DNA from: DAIDHZ01 sp965370365
GTDB lineage: Bacteria; Chlamydiota; Chlamydiia; Chlamydiales; SM23-39
Assembly: GCA_965370365.1 (NCBI GenBank)
Contig: CBDUSP010000011.1
Coordinates: 1-31,346 of the forward strand
Reading direction: 5' to 3'
Length of the DNA: 31,346 nucleotides
The notes under the pieces are model-generated. The model was not told the DNA's origin and made no database searches. It saw only the letters and a list, made by a program, of their open reading frames with translations. Position 1 is the stretch's first letter. Every line of letters starts with the position of its first letter. A program made the translations under genes and the position numbers. Below, piece by piece: positions 7,701 to 14,300 of the stretch.

Positions 7701-8709
7701 CCGAAAGACGCGATTCAACTTCTTAAAGTACACAAGAGCGTCCTTTTCGATTGCGCTGCTCACGGTTGCTGCGGGATCTTTCTTCCTCTTTTCAAAGTCT
7801 TCATCCATCCTTGGGCTCGATTTTACTGGGGGATACTCCATCCATGTTGAACTAAGTCCAGATCAAGACAGAAACTATGTAGAGGATGTGCAAAAAGCGC
7901 TCCTTAGCAAAGGGGCGTCTACGCAAGATTTCCTCGTACAAGGCTTAAGTAAACCAAATGAGCTTCGCATTTTATTTGGACAAAGTATGGAGCAGCAAGG
8001 AAAACCATTTGCAGGACTCCCTCTTGAAAAAGAGATCTCGAAGAGCGATCTTTTGTATCAGAAAAATCCAAGAATTTCCTGGGTTGTGGACACGCTTAGC
8101 TCCTCTGGTATTATGATTGCTCAAAAAAACCTATCCCACTTGCATGCAGACTGGACGGCAGTTAGCGGTCAAATGTCAGATACGATGAGAAACAGCGCAA
8201 TTATTGGGCTTTTTCTTTCCTTTATCGCGATTTTTATCTATCTAGCCTTTCGATTCGAATATAAGTTTGCAGCGGCAGCGGTTGTGTGCGTTATCCATGA
8301 TGCTCTCATTACTGTTGCTCTCATGGGTCTTTTGCATGCCTTTGGAGTGCCCGTGCAGCTTGATTTAATAACGATCGCAGCGATCATGACCGTGATTGGC
8401 TACTCACTCAATGATACGATCATCATTTTTGATAGGATTCGAGAAGAGATTCACGCAAAGAAACGAAATTTAAGAGACACAATCAATGAGGCTTTGAATT
8501 TCACTTTGAGTCGAACGATGATTACCTCAGGGACAACACTCATTGTTCTCTTTGCTCTTCTTTTTTTAGGAGGCGCATCAATCTTTGGCTTTGCGCTGGT
8601 GATGACAATGGGGGTTATTCTTGGAACCCTCTCTTCTTGGTTTATTGCGGCCCCGCTTGTCCTCTTTTTCCAAAGACGTGAAGAGAAGGCGGTTGCTATC
8701 AAAGAATGA
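4765..8709 (+). CDS. secDF: fused protein-export subunits SecD-SecF
   Basis: A 1314-residue inner-membrane protein combining SecD and SecF, which use the proton-motive force to help proteins cross the Sec channel. Seen: an N-terminal membrane anchor (residues 8-28); a long periplasmic region unlike ordinary SecD up to about residue 480; then RWGLDLSGG near 483; the SecD membrane block with TVGMSIDANVLVFERIKEE near 873; the SecF first helix and LGLDFTGGYSIHVEL near 1015; and the SecF block with VIGYSLNDTIIIFDRIREE near 1209. Fusion and great length are typical of Chlamydia SecDF (about 1400 residues). The start has AGGG 7 bases upstream. It overlaps recJ by 4 bases (ATGA). Identity is secure. 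Confidence 0.96.
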   Translation: MRKGRKWQFISILAVAVLTIYNILPTLFFYSKPLADPLSKSSAEKSIVAIEQRIDQMSQESVDWILSYCKHIGISPKKVSPNSGSIAVEFTKTSDAEKFRSYVQRAASLISFSPARLTPSFSQEDPKSVILNRQIPIHLQENKGLFSWVSKKDPEYRKMVIERSSQIAWNLIEGEKKGLTPKTIKAMLSQENQFSFEGTKLWIDFSLEKICFSLKNNETLIKISRDLGEKVLQSENGFEIPFHLLADTSSSIVLHLDTLSKLEINQALSSIKTKWHPKHPDLQNIPIVDADNYPNLTLEEKALCLVFVSPFSEDAKNLSKGSLYLFVKGIERIQKTYEGFQDSPLASALEEDLEALHLSLYETGFLRADPAKDAPYSADFQFEKPDFAAPIIQASRENFHVNADKRHALLELSTHEQRIIAQNKIDNTVHEELIKWRDDYKASQVNLDPKVRFDVPKPTKNVLWNNVMLTLRKMVRGDENRIIRWGLDLSGGKSVELELLDSKGEIVTAEEEIKQGMGELYSRVNKMGLSEVSIRQVGEHIALDFPGSQALSASDLIQASSMYFHVVNEKFSSYSPTIGNAVNSFLQGVWDEACFTGTTDAGGVNAIAIKHLSRSSEGAKTLRENGLELFKKTSLSKENGINDHLSKVVIQRGSSAKDWQGLGNPLLIVFNDHVLEGSQLENIYSSYDPQRGNFLSFGVVSSLQTREGKEISPQKNLHAWTSRYSKNNILGTLNEAPSRGQGWRMAVVLNDTVISSPTLNEAIKESASISGSFSTAEVQRLCADLKAGSLSFTPRILSEKNVSPELGLADREKGIMATAVALLLVVIAMVAYYRFAGLVASLAVIFNLLILWATLQNLGATLTLAGLAGIILTVGMSIDANVLVFERIKEEQSLGKSAQNAIAAGYKKAFSAIVDSNITTIIAALILLNFDAGPVKSFAMNLIIGITSSMFTSLFVTRCYFTFWAKNPKNTLLKMSDWIRKTRFNFLKYTRASFSIALLTVAAGSFFLFSKSSSILGLDFTGGYSIHVELSPDQDRNYVEDVQKALLSKGASTQDFLVQGLSKPNELRILFGQSMEQQGKPFAGLPLEKEISKSDLLYQKNPRISWVVDTLSSSGIMIAQKNLSHLHADWTAVSGQMSDTMRNSAIIGLFLSFIAIFIYLAFRFEYKFAAAAVVCVIHDALITVALMGLLHAFGVPVQLDLITIAAIMTVIGYSLNDTIIIFDRIREEIHAKKRNLRDTINEALNFTLSRTMITSGTTLIVLFALLFLGGASIFGFALVMTMGVILGTLSSWFIAAPLVLFFQRREEKAVAIKE

Positions 8710-10424
8710 GAGAGCATCAATGGATTTATCCGAAGGCAGACAAAAAGCTTCTTCAGGCCATCTCAAGAGAGTTTAGTCTTCATCCGATTACTTCCCAAAT
8801 CCTCGTTTCTCGGGGGTTTGAGGATTTGGGCAGAATCCACGAGTTTCTCTATGCAAAGCTCCCTTCTCTCCATGATCCTGAGCTCCTCGCAGATATGCCT
8901 ACAGCAGTAGCAAGAGTTCTTACCGCAATCCAAAAGAAACAAAATATCTTACTCTACGGCGATAACGATGTTGATGGAATGACGGGAGTGGCTCTTTTAA
9001 CAGAGTTTTTGCAAAAAATCGGAGCCAATGTCTTTTTCAATGTTCCACACCGATCCTCTTTAAAAAACTCTTTAATTGGAGATGCTCTTGAGTTTGCTCT
9101 TCAAAACAAGTGCCAGCTTCTCATCACAGTTGACTGTGGAATTGGTGCGGCCAAAGAGATCGAGGAAGTGGCCTCTCATGGGATCGATGTAATTATCACA
9201 GATCACCATGAGCCTACCTCAAAAATCCCCCACTGCATTGCCACTTTAAACACCAAGCTCATCAATAGTACCTATCCCAATCGCGAACTTACAGGTGTCG
9301 GTGTTGCTTTTAAACTCGTACACGCCCTTGCAAGCGCCCTTATAGAACAAGGGAAAATGCACGCATCTGAGCTTGATCTTAAAGAGTATCTAGACCTTGT
9401 TGCACTCGGAACAATTGCCGATATGGGATCTTTGCAAGGAGAAAACCGACTCTTGGTGCGCTACGGGCTTAAGCAAATGAGCGATAGAAAACGCGTAGGG
9501 CTCGCCAAGCTGCTTGAGGTGAGCGAGTTAGGAAAAAAAGAACTCACTCCAAACGACATTACCTCAAAAATCGCTCCAAGACTCAATAGTCTTGGGAGGA
9601 TTGCGGATCCGATTAAGGGGGTAGAGCTTCTTCTTGCAAAAGACCAAGATCATGCTGAAAAGTTAGCGCATGAGCTTGATCTCAATAATTTAAAAAGGCA
9701 AAGAATCGAAAAAGTAGCATCAGTCGATATTGAAGAGTATCTTTTCAAGCATCCTGAGATCTTAAAAGAAAAAGCGATCGTCTTGCAATCGGAGAGCTGG
9801 CATCCTGGGATTATTGCTATTTTGTCCGCGCGCGTTGCAAAAGAGACCCATCGTCCAACACTTATTTTAGCTATAGAAAAAGGAGTTGGGAAGGGCTCTC
9901 TTCGAACGATTCGAGAGTTTCCTCTTCTTCCAACGCTCAAAGAAAACCGTGATCTTCTCATTAGTTTTGGGGGACATGATTTTGCTGCAGGTCTTACGAT
10001 CAAGCAAGAGAATATCGAGAAATTCAAAGCTCGTTTTATCGCAGCTGCAGGCAAATTGCTGCAAGAGAAAGACCTCCTTTCAAAAATCCATCTCGATGCG
10101 AAGATTTCTTTCCAAGATCTGACCTTTGATTTTATGGAATCTTTGCGTCTTTTGGAGCCCTTTGGGCATGACAATCCTCACCCGATTCTTTACTCTGAGG
10201 TAACGCAAGCATGGCCTCCGAAAGTGTTAAGCAAGCGCCACTTGAAAGTTTTTTTCATGCAAAATGACCTTCTTCTCGAAGGGATGGCTTTTAATCTAGC
10301 GGATAGAAAAAAAGAGCTCAAAGGGGAAAATCTTCCCTTGAAAATAGCCTTTACCCCGCACGTGCACACCTTTTTGAAAAAAGAAAGTTTGCAGCTCCAA
10401 ATCAAAGATTTCCAATTGACGTGA
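8706..10424 (+). CDS. recJ: single-stranded-DNA-specific exonuclease RecJ
   Basis: A 572-residue DHH-family 5'-3' exonuclease acting on single-stranded DNA in recombination and mismatch/base excision repair. Seen: motif I as YGDNDVDGMTG (usually DYDADG; the metal-binding aspartates are kept), LITVDCGIG, the DHH motif in VIITDHHEP near residue 165, LGTIADMG, the KIAPRLNSLGRIADP segment, and the DHHA1 region with SESWHPGIIAI and SFGGHDFAAGL, followed by an OB-like C-terminal domain. Length is normal. The start codon overlaps the secDF stop (ATGA), so translation is coupled. The secDF-recJ order is the one known from Chlamydia. Identity is secure. Confidence 0.96.
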   Translation: MREHQWIYPKADKKLLQAISREFSLHPITSQILVSRGFEDLGRIHEFLYAKLPSLHDPELLADMPTAVARVLTAIQKKQNILLYGDNDVDGMTGVALLTEFLQKIGANVFFNVPHRSSLKNSLIGDALEFALQNKCQLLITVDCGIGAAKEIEEVASHGIDVIITDHHEPTSKIPHCIATLNTKLINSTYPNRELTGVGVAFKLVHALASALIEQGKMHASELDLKEYLDLVALGTIADMGSLQGENRLLVRYGLKQMSDRKRVGLAKLLEVSELGKKELTPNDITSKIAPRLNSLGRIADPIKGVELLLAKDQDHAEKLAHELDLNNLKRQRIEKVASVDIEEYLFKHPEILKEKAIVLQSESWHPGIIAILSARVAKETHRPTLILAIEKGVGKGSLRTIREFPLLPTLKENRDLLISFGGHDFAAGLTIKQENIEKFKARFIAAAGKLLQEKDLLSKIHLDAKISFQDLTFDFMESLRLLEPFGHDNPHPILYSEVTQAWPPKVLSKRHLKVFFMQNDLLLEGMAFNLADRKKELKGENLPLKIAFTPHVHTFLKKESLQLQIKDFQLT

Positions 10425-10523
10425 ATTTCCAAACTCTCTACTACCAGGGAAGAGGGGTCTTTTTTGTGATTTTTTCCTTTGCAAAAGTCATCTCTTGTGT
10501 CATCTTTAAAAGAGCTAATTTGT

Positions 10524-10991
10524 ATGCCTAAACGAGCGAAAAAACCGATGGTTCCTATCTTTCTTTCACTTATGATGCTCTTTAGTGGGTGCGCAACCAA
10601 CGTGGGAACGGGGATTATCTCCGGAACAACTGTTGCGGCAGGCCTCGGGGGAATCACGTGGGGAACGGGGGGAGCTATTCTTGGAAGCGCCACCGGTCTT
10701 ATCGCAGGCTCTTTAATTGGTTTTGCTTTAGATGAGCAGGATCGGAAAGTGATCGAGCAATCAAGTCCAAGAACTGTCGATCGCATCGACCGGGACGATC
10801 CACTGACAGTTAACGATATCATTAAATTAAGCCAGTCGGGTGTAAATGATGATACAATCATCCAATACATCCATGAGCAAAAAACGACCTATAACTTGAC
10901 GCGGCCCCAAATCCGAAGACTCCAAGATGCGGGAGTAAGTCAAAGAGTGATTCACCATATGGCGGAGACTGATGGCGACACAGCTCGATAA
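10524..10991 (+). CDS. lipoprotein with glycine-zipper segment
   Basis: About 155 residues. Seen: a basic N terminus (MPKRAKK), a hydrophobic stretch and a lipobox LFSGC, giving a lipid-modified Cys at about residue 22; then a Gly-rich membrane-like region with repeated small residues (GTGGAILGSATGLIAGSLIG), typical of glycine-zipper proteins; then a C-terminal pair of short helical units (DIIKLSQSGVNDDTIIQYI and RRLQDAGVSQRVIHHM). That last pattern recurs in lipoproteins of several phyla, without known function. I start at the ATG at 10524; an upstream TTG at 10479 would spoil the signal peptide. A weak GU-rich hairpin followed by TTTTTT (10435-10466) lies between recJ and this gene. Its 3' end overlaps the next gene by 20 bases. 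Function unknown; envelope-associated. Confidence 0.8.
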   Translation: MPKRAKKPMVPIFLSLMMLFSGCATNVGTGIISGTTVAAGLGGITWGTGGAILGSATGLIAGSLIGFALDEQDRKVIEQSSPRTVDRIDRDDPLTVNDIIKLSQSGVNDDTIIQYIHEQKTTYNLTRPQIRRLQDAGVSQRVIHHMAETDGDTAR

Positions 10992-11982
10992 CGAAACGAA
11001 TCAAGATGATGGCTATTTTCAGCATACTCTTCCTTCCTACTACCGCTGTGTCTTAAAAAACTTTCGAAAAAACGCGCGTTTATTTGTTCACTTTAACCTG
11101 CTTTTTCTTGTGCTTTTTACAACCGAGCTGGTTTGTTTTTTCGCCTTCTTCCCTATTTTAAGCCGGTCTCTTTTGCTGGCTCTTTCTTTAAGCGCGCTTT
11201 TTGTCACAGGGTTTTCTTACCTGGTGCTTCTCTTCTATTTTCAAGCGAGAAAGCCAGATGAGCTCGCTTCCATCAAAGAAGAGTTTATTCGATCCTGTAG
11301 ACGGGTCATTTCTGCGCCATCTGGAATGGCCGAGCACCACCTATCGATTGCAGAAGCACTCCTTCGTCTCTCTTCTTATCTACAAGACTTTGAGTGGGAG
11401 TTTTATAAAGTCCCTGTCTGCAAACGGGCGCTGTCAAAATTCTCTGCCTACTGCTACTTTGAAGATGTTTTTCTGTTCAAGGAGAGTCTCCTTCTTTCTG
11501 CGATCGATGAACATATTCAGCAAATTCGAACAACGCCAACGGATCTAGAAGTGCACGCCTCTTTAGGGGGGACATACGTAACGCTCTCAAGACTCTATCG
11601 CAATCCGATTCAAAACTCACATCACCCAAGACTTGGAAAGCTAAAAAAGCTCCAGCAACTCCTCGAAGAGAAATCCGATATTTACGCGCGTCTTGCGATT
11701 GAAGAGTTTACAATCTTGAGTCAATACGCTTCTGACGATCCGTGGGTGCATGAGCAAATGGCAATGGGATACAAAGACCTTGGAATCCCAGAAGAAGAGA
11801 TTAAAGAGATGGAGCTTCTTGCAAGCCTTAGACCGCAGGATAAAGCGATTCTCTTTCGCCTAGGGACTCTCTATTTCTCTCAAGGCATGAATGCAAAAGG
11901 GCTTAAAGTCTACGAAGAGCTGCAAAAAACCAACTTCAAGCGAGCCGAAGATCTCATTGCCTCTTACGGCGCAATGAGCTAA
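10972..11982 (+). CDS. membrane protein with C-terminal TPR-like repeats, unknown function
   Basis: 336 residues. Seen: a short polar N terminus, two hydrophobic segments at about residues 38-60 and 65-90 (FNLLFLVLFTTELVCFFAFF; LLLALSLSALFVTGFSYLVL), then a soluble helical region ending in TPR-like units (WVHEQMAMGYKDLGIPEEEI; ILFRLGTLYFSQGMNAKGLK). The start has GGAG upstream within the preceding lipoprotein gene, which it overlaps by 20 bases, so the two are probably made together. Such two-helix plus TPR proteins are often scaffolds at the inner membrane. I do not recognise a named family. Being a real gene is well supported by length, ribosome-binding site and coupling. Confidence 0.82.
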   Translation: MATQLDNETNQDDGYFQHTLPSYYRCVLKNFRKNARLFVHFNLLFLVLFTTELVCFFAFFPILSRSLLLALSLSALFVTGFSYLVLLFYFQARKPDELASIKEEFIRSCRRVISAPSGMAEHHLSIAEALLRLSSYLQDFEWEFYKVPVCKRALSKFSAYCYFEDVFLFKESLLLSAIDEHIQQIRTTPTDLEVHASLGGTYVTLSRLYRNPIQNSHHPRLGKLKKLQQLLEEKSDIYARLAIEEFTILSQYASDDPWVHEQMAMGYKDLGIPEEEIKEMELLASLRPQDKAILFRLGTLYFSQGMNAKGLKVYEELQKTNFKRAEDLIASYGAMS

Positions 11983-12008
11983 AAAAAAGCAAATTCTGTT
12001 TCAGAATT
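11983..12008 (-). terminator. intrinsic terminator after the small-protein genes
   Basis: AATTCTG and CAGAATT (11992-11998 and 12002-12008) form a 7-bp stem with a 3-base loop. Read on the minus strand it is followed by TTGCTTTTTTT, a good U tract, and it overlaps the stop codon of the 12007-12204 gene. It also lies directly after the stop of the plus-strand gene at 11982 (convergent). Confidence 0.65.
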
Positions 12009-12204
12009 AAACGCGAGCGCCTAAATCCATTACACTACTTGGTGGTTCATCCTTAGATGGGGCTCCTGCAGGCGTTGCTGCTTGTTGTTCTGCTACCGCG
12101 TCAAAGTCTCCTAGAAGGTTTCTCGCTACTGGAAGACCCTCCTCAGAATAATCAGGTGTTCCGTTTCTCGAAATTACGGGTTGTTGACTTGCTGACACGA
12201 CCAT
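12007..12204 (-). CDS. small disordered protein (third of three)
   Basis: A 65-residue protein of unknown function, rich in Ala, Pro, Ser and Glu, without membrane segment or Cys. It begins MVVSASQQPVISRNGTPDYS and ends SSVMDLGARV. A strong Shine-Dalgarno (AAAGGAG, 6 bases before ATG) and a terminator at its stop codon support a real gene. It shares with the 12315-12677 protein a (S/T)PD...VAR.L pattern (TPDYSEEGLPVARNLLGDF versus SPDLGDVARQLFSL). It lies 110 bases downstream of that gene; the gap is AT-rich and I see no convincing promoter in it. Composition would fit a secreted or unfolded adaptor-type protein, but this is inference only. Confidence 0.62.
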   Translation of the reverse strand: MVVSASQQPVISRNGTPDYSEEGLPVARNLLGDFDAVAEQQAATPAGAPSKDEPPSSVMDLGARV

Positions 12205-12314
12205 GTTTCATCTCCTTTAAAAATAAAAACACACTAACAAAAAAACTAATTGTCAGTAAGATGCATTTTGTTTTTTAAAATCAAAGAAATCTTTTTAAGA
12301 ATTAAAATAAATCT

Positions 12315-12677
12315 TTACAGTGAAAAGAGTTGTCTTGCAACATCTCCTAAATCAGGAGACGCCCCGTTATTAGACGAAGTAGGGCTTTCTCGATGACGAT
12401 CAGGAGCGCGACTTCCCTGTGGTTCCGGTGTTGATTCTCCAGATTGAGGAGTGGAATCGATATGTTTTGGTTCAAAAGGAGTTGTATTCTCAGAGAGATC
12501 TCTAGAAAAAGATCTTTCTGGAGTTGACGCTCCTGACCCTCCTGAAAAAAACTCATCTCCTACGTTTGCCATTTTTTCTGCAGATGGTTGAGCTGAATCA
12601 CCGCCACTTCCAAAAGAAGCAAGAGGAACCTGAGAGTCTGACGGGGAAGAGGTTTTAACTGGTGTAGATGCAGACAT
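12315..12677 (-). CDS. Ser/Pro-rich disordered protein (second of three)
   Basis: 120 residues, dominated by Ser, Pro, Gly, Thr and charged residues, with no hydrophobic helix; predicted by eye to be unfolded except for a C-terminal amphipathic stretch SPDLGDVARQLFSL. It begins MSASTPVKTSSPSDS, a Ser/Thr-rich N terminus of the kind seen in type III secretion signals, though that is only suggestive. The start has AAAGGAGA 5 bases upstream. It follows the 12706-12966 gene after 28 bases, so the same transcript is likely. No family recognised. Its coding nature rests on the ribosome-binding site, tandem layout and length without stops. Confidence 0.65.
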   Translation of the reverse strand: MSASTPVKTSSPSDSQVPLASFGSGGDSAQPSAEKMANVGDEFFSGGSGASTPERSFSRDLSENTTPFEPKHIDSTPQSGESTPEPQGSRAPDRHRESPTSSNNGASPDLGDVARQLFSL

Positions 12678-12705
12678 ATTTTCTCCTTTTATATACTAAC
12701 TAATT

Positions 12706-12966
12706 TTATCGATCTGTAGGGGGGCTATTGCTTCCTTGATTTACTACCAGCACGAAGAAGTTTGAAGGAATGGTGTTCGAAGGAAGGACAAAGCTACTTA
12801 CATTGCTCCCTTGAAATATCGAGCCATTTTCATCAATAGAAGAGAAGGGAGGAGGAACGGGCATCTCACTAAGAAGAGGGGGTGGAACAACGACTTCAGA
12901 TACCGTTGAAGGATCCCTTACTTTGGCAGGGATCGTTAAGGGAGTCGCACAAATAACCGATGACAT
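12706..12966 (-). CDS. small Pro/Ser/Val-rich protein (first of three)
   Basis: 86 residues of unknown function. Two PPP motifs flank a short linker (VVVPPPLLSEMPVPPPF), followed by a Ser/Asn/Val-rich half ending NQGSNSPPTDR; one Cys at position 6, no clear membrane segment. The ATG at 12966 has GGAG seven bases upstream (a second ATG lies 4 bases earlier in another frame). A near-consensus promoter at 13006-13034 gives a leader of about 30 bases. It is the first of three tandem small genes with Ser-rich N termini. Coding status is supported by the signals rather than by homology. Confidence 0.6.
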   Translation of the reverse strand: MSSVICATPLTIPAKVRDPSTVSEVVVPPPLLSEMPVPPPFSSIDENGSIFQGSNVSSFVLPSNTIPSNFFVLVVNQGSNSPPTDR

Positions 12967-13005
12967 TCATTCTCTCCAATTTTTATTTTAAAACCTTATT
13001 AATTT

Positions 13006-13034
13006 ATTATAATAGAATGGAGACTATGTGTAAA
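13006..13034 (-). promoter_or_regulatory. strong sigma70-type promoter for the small-protein operon
   Basis: TTTACA (13029-13034) and a perfect TATAAT (13006-13011), read on the minus strand, are separated by exactly 17 bases. The expected transcript start is about 30 bases before the ATG at 12966. The remaining gap to 13208 is AT-rich and I see no gene in it. Confidence 0.7.
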
Positions 13035-13208
13035 TATAAGTTTGTTTTTTAATTTACTTAAAAAACATAATTATACTATTAAAAATTTTACTTGTAAGTT
13101 CATAGGAAAGGATTAAGGGAGTGTTTTCACGACTTTTCGCGAAGATCTTAACTCGCTGCGAATCAAAGGGTTATGAGTTCTGTAAGTGTATTGCGCCCAA
13201 AAATGAAA

Positions 13209-14141
13209 CTAAAGGCCGATGAAGGCAGCGACGGTTTTCCAGTCGACCATGCCAAGGATCAGGCCAAGAGCGCAGAACTGGCATGCTCTCCAGTTGACCT
13301 TTTCAGCATAGAGCCTTTGGCTCCAAAGGTTTGAAAGAGCAATGATCGTTACTGAAAAGAGGGGGAAAATAAGCGCGTTTTCAAAAGGGCCTGCGACCTC
13401 TGTCGACCGGATCATAAAGTAGGTGCCGGTTCCGTTTGCCAAACCCCCGAGAAGGCCATATGAGGCCTCTCGAATTCTGACGCGCCTTCTCTCGTAGTAG
13501 AGAAAAACACCTGTCTGAACAAGACAGGCGGAGAGGAACATAAATGGAGTGAACCACTGGCTCTGAATCGTCTCTGCTGTAAAGAAGGAGGAAATCACTT
13601 CCGGATGGGGAAGATTTAGCAAAAGAGCGCGCCACTGAAAAAGAACGAGAAGCGCAACATGCAAGGAAAACATCAAAGAGCAAAAGACAATCCACTTCTT
13701 TTTATCTTGCGCACCTTCAGCACCTCTTCCTGCAAGAAAAAGTCCAAAAAGAACGACAAGCGAACCTACTGCATGCCAAAACTTATATGGAAATCCATAA
13801 GAGACGCCAAAAAAGAAGGCCATGATGATCGCTGGAACAACAGTTGCTGAACTCAGCATGGAGAAGGTAACCCCCGGAGGGCCCTTTTCTAAACTCCTTC
13901 CTAAGAAAAATCCCATCGAAGCAAGAACAATCCCCGCGATAATCCCAAGACACACAATTGAGCTATTGATTGAATAGTCTCCAACGCGAACAGGGTTTAG
14001 CATTAAAGCGACGATGAAAGCCATGGCCATCTGAAAAACCAAAAACCCTTTTGTTGTCCCCCCTTGATCGATACTCTTTCGCATAAAAAGATTCGATAAA
14101 GAGACAAAGGAACCTGCTAGAATCATTAGAAAAATCGCCAT
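13209..14141 (-). CDS. DMT/EamA-type membrane transporter
   Basis: About 310 residues with roughly ten hydrophobic helices in two halves, the layout of drug/metabolite transporter (EamA-like) exporters. Seen: N-terminal MAIFLMILAGSFVSLSNLFM, then a Gly-rich helix GFFLGRSLEKGPPGVTFSML and the second-half GGLANGTGTYFMIRS with AGPFENALIFPLFSV, the typical small-residue helix and Pro-containing helix near the end. I start at the ATG at 14141 with GAGG upstream; an in-frame extension to 14237 is polar and lacks a ribosome-binding site. Substrate cannot be told. It is divergent from the TPR gene at 14301 and convergent with nothing; downstream lies the small-protein promoter region. Confidence 0.78.
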   Translation of the reverse strand: MAIFLMILAGSFVSLSNLFMRKSIDQGGTTKGFLVFQMAMAFIVALMLNPVRVGDYSINSSIVCLGIIAGIVLASMGFFLGRSLEKGPPGVTFSMLSSATVVPAIIMAFFFGVSYGFPYKFWHAVGSLVVLFGLFLAGRGAEGAQDKKKWIVFCSLMFSLHVALLVLFQWRALLLNLPHPEVISSFFTAETIQSQWFTPFMFLSACLVQTGVFLYYERRRVRIREASYGLLGGLANGTGTYFMIRSTEVAGPFENALIFPLFSVTIIALSNLWSQRLYAEKVNWRACQFCALGLILGMVDWKTVAAFIGL

Positions 14142-14286
14142 CACATCCTCACTTTTTTTAAGATCGTAGCACGTTTGCGAAATTAGTTTTAAGCTTTTAT
14201 CGCCAAAAAGACACCTGACTTTTTTGTATTTGCTCAAGGTTTTTTTTGAAGAGAAGAAAGCCTTTTCTCTCGCTGGCTTTCTCTGT

Positions 14287-14292
14287 TATACT
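14287..14292 (+). promoter_or_regulatory. -10 element of the TPR-VWA-rsmD cluster
   Basis: TATACT ends only 8 bases before the ATG at 14301. The -35 region is poor (TTTTCT-like near 14263). If used, the transcript would start 0-3 bases before the start codon, so the first gene would be essentially leaderless. Confidence 0.4.
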
Positions 14293-14300
14293 CGGGGCGT

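Noticed and set aside
9650..10174. 174-codon minus-strand frame antisense to recJ
   Set aside because: Shadow of a secure gene; Arg/Ser/Lys-rich composition without motif or ribosome-binding site.
10190..10870. 226-codon minus-strand frame across the recJ end and the lipoprotein gene
   Set aside because: Antisense to two well-supported genes, with no family match; the plus-strand lipoprotein has a clear lipobox.
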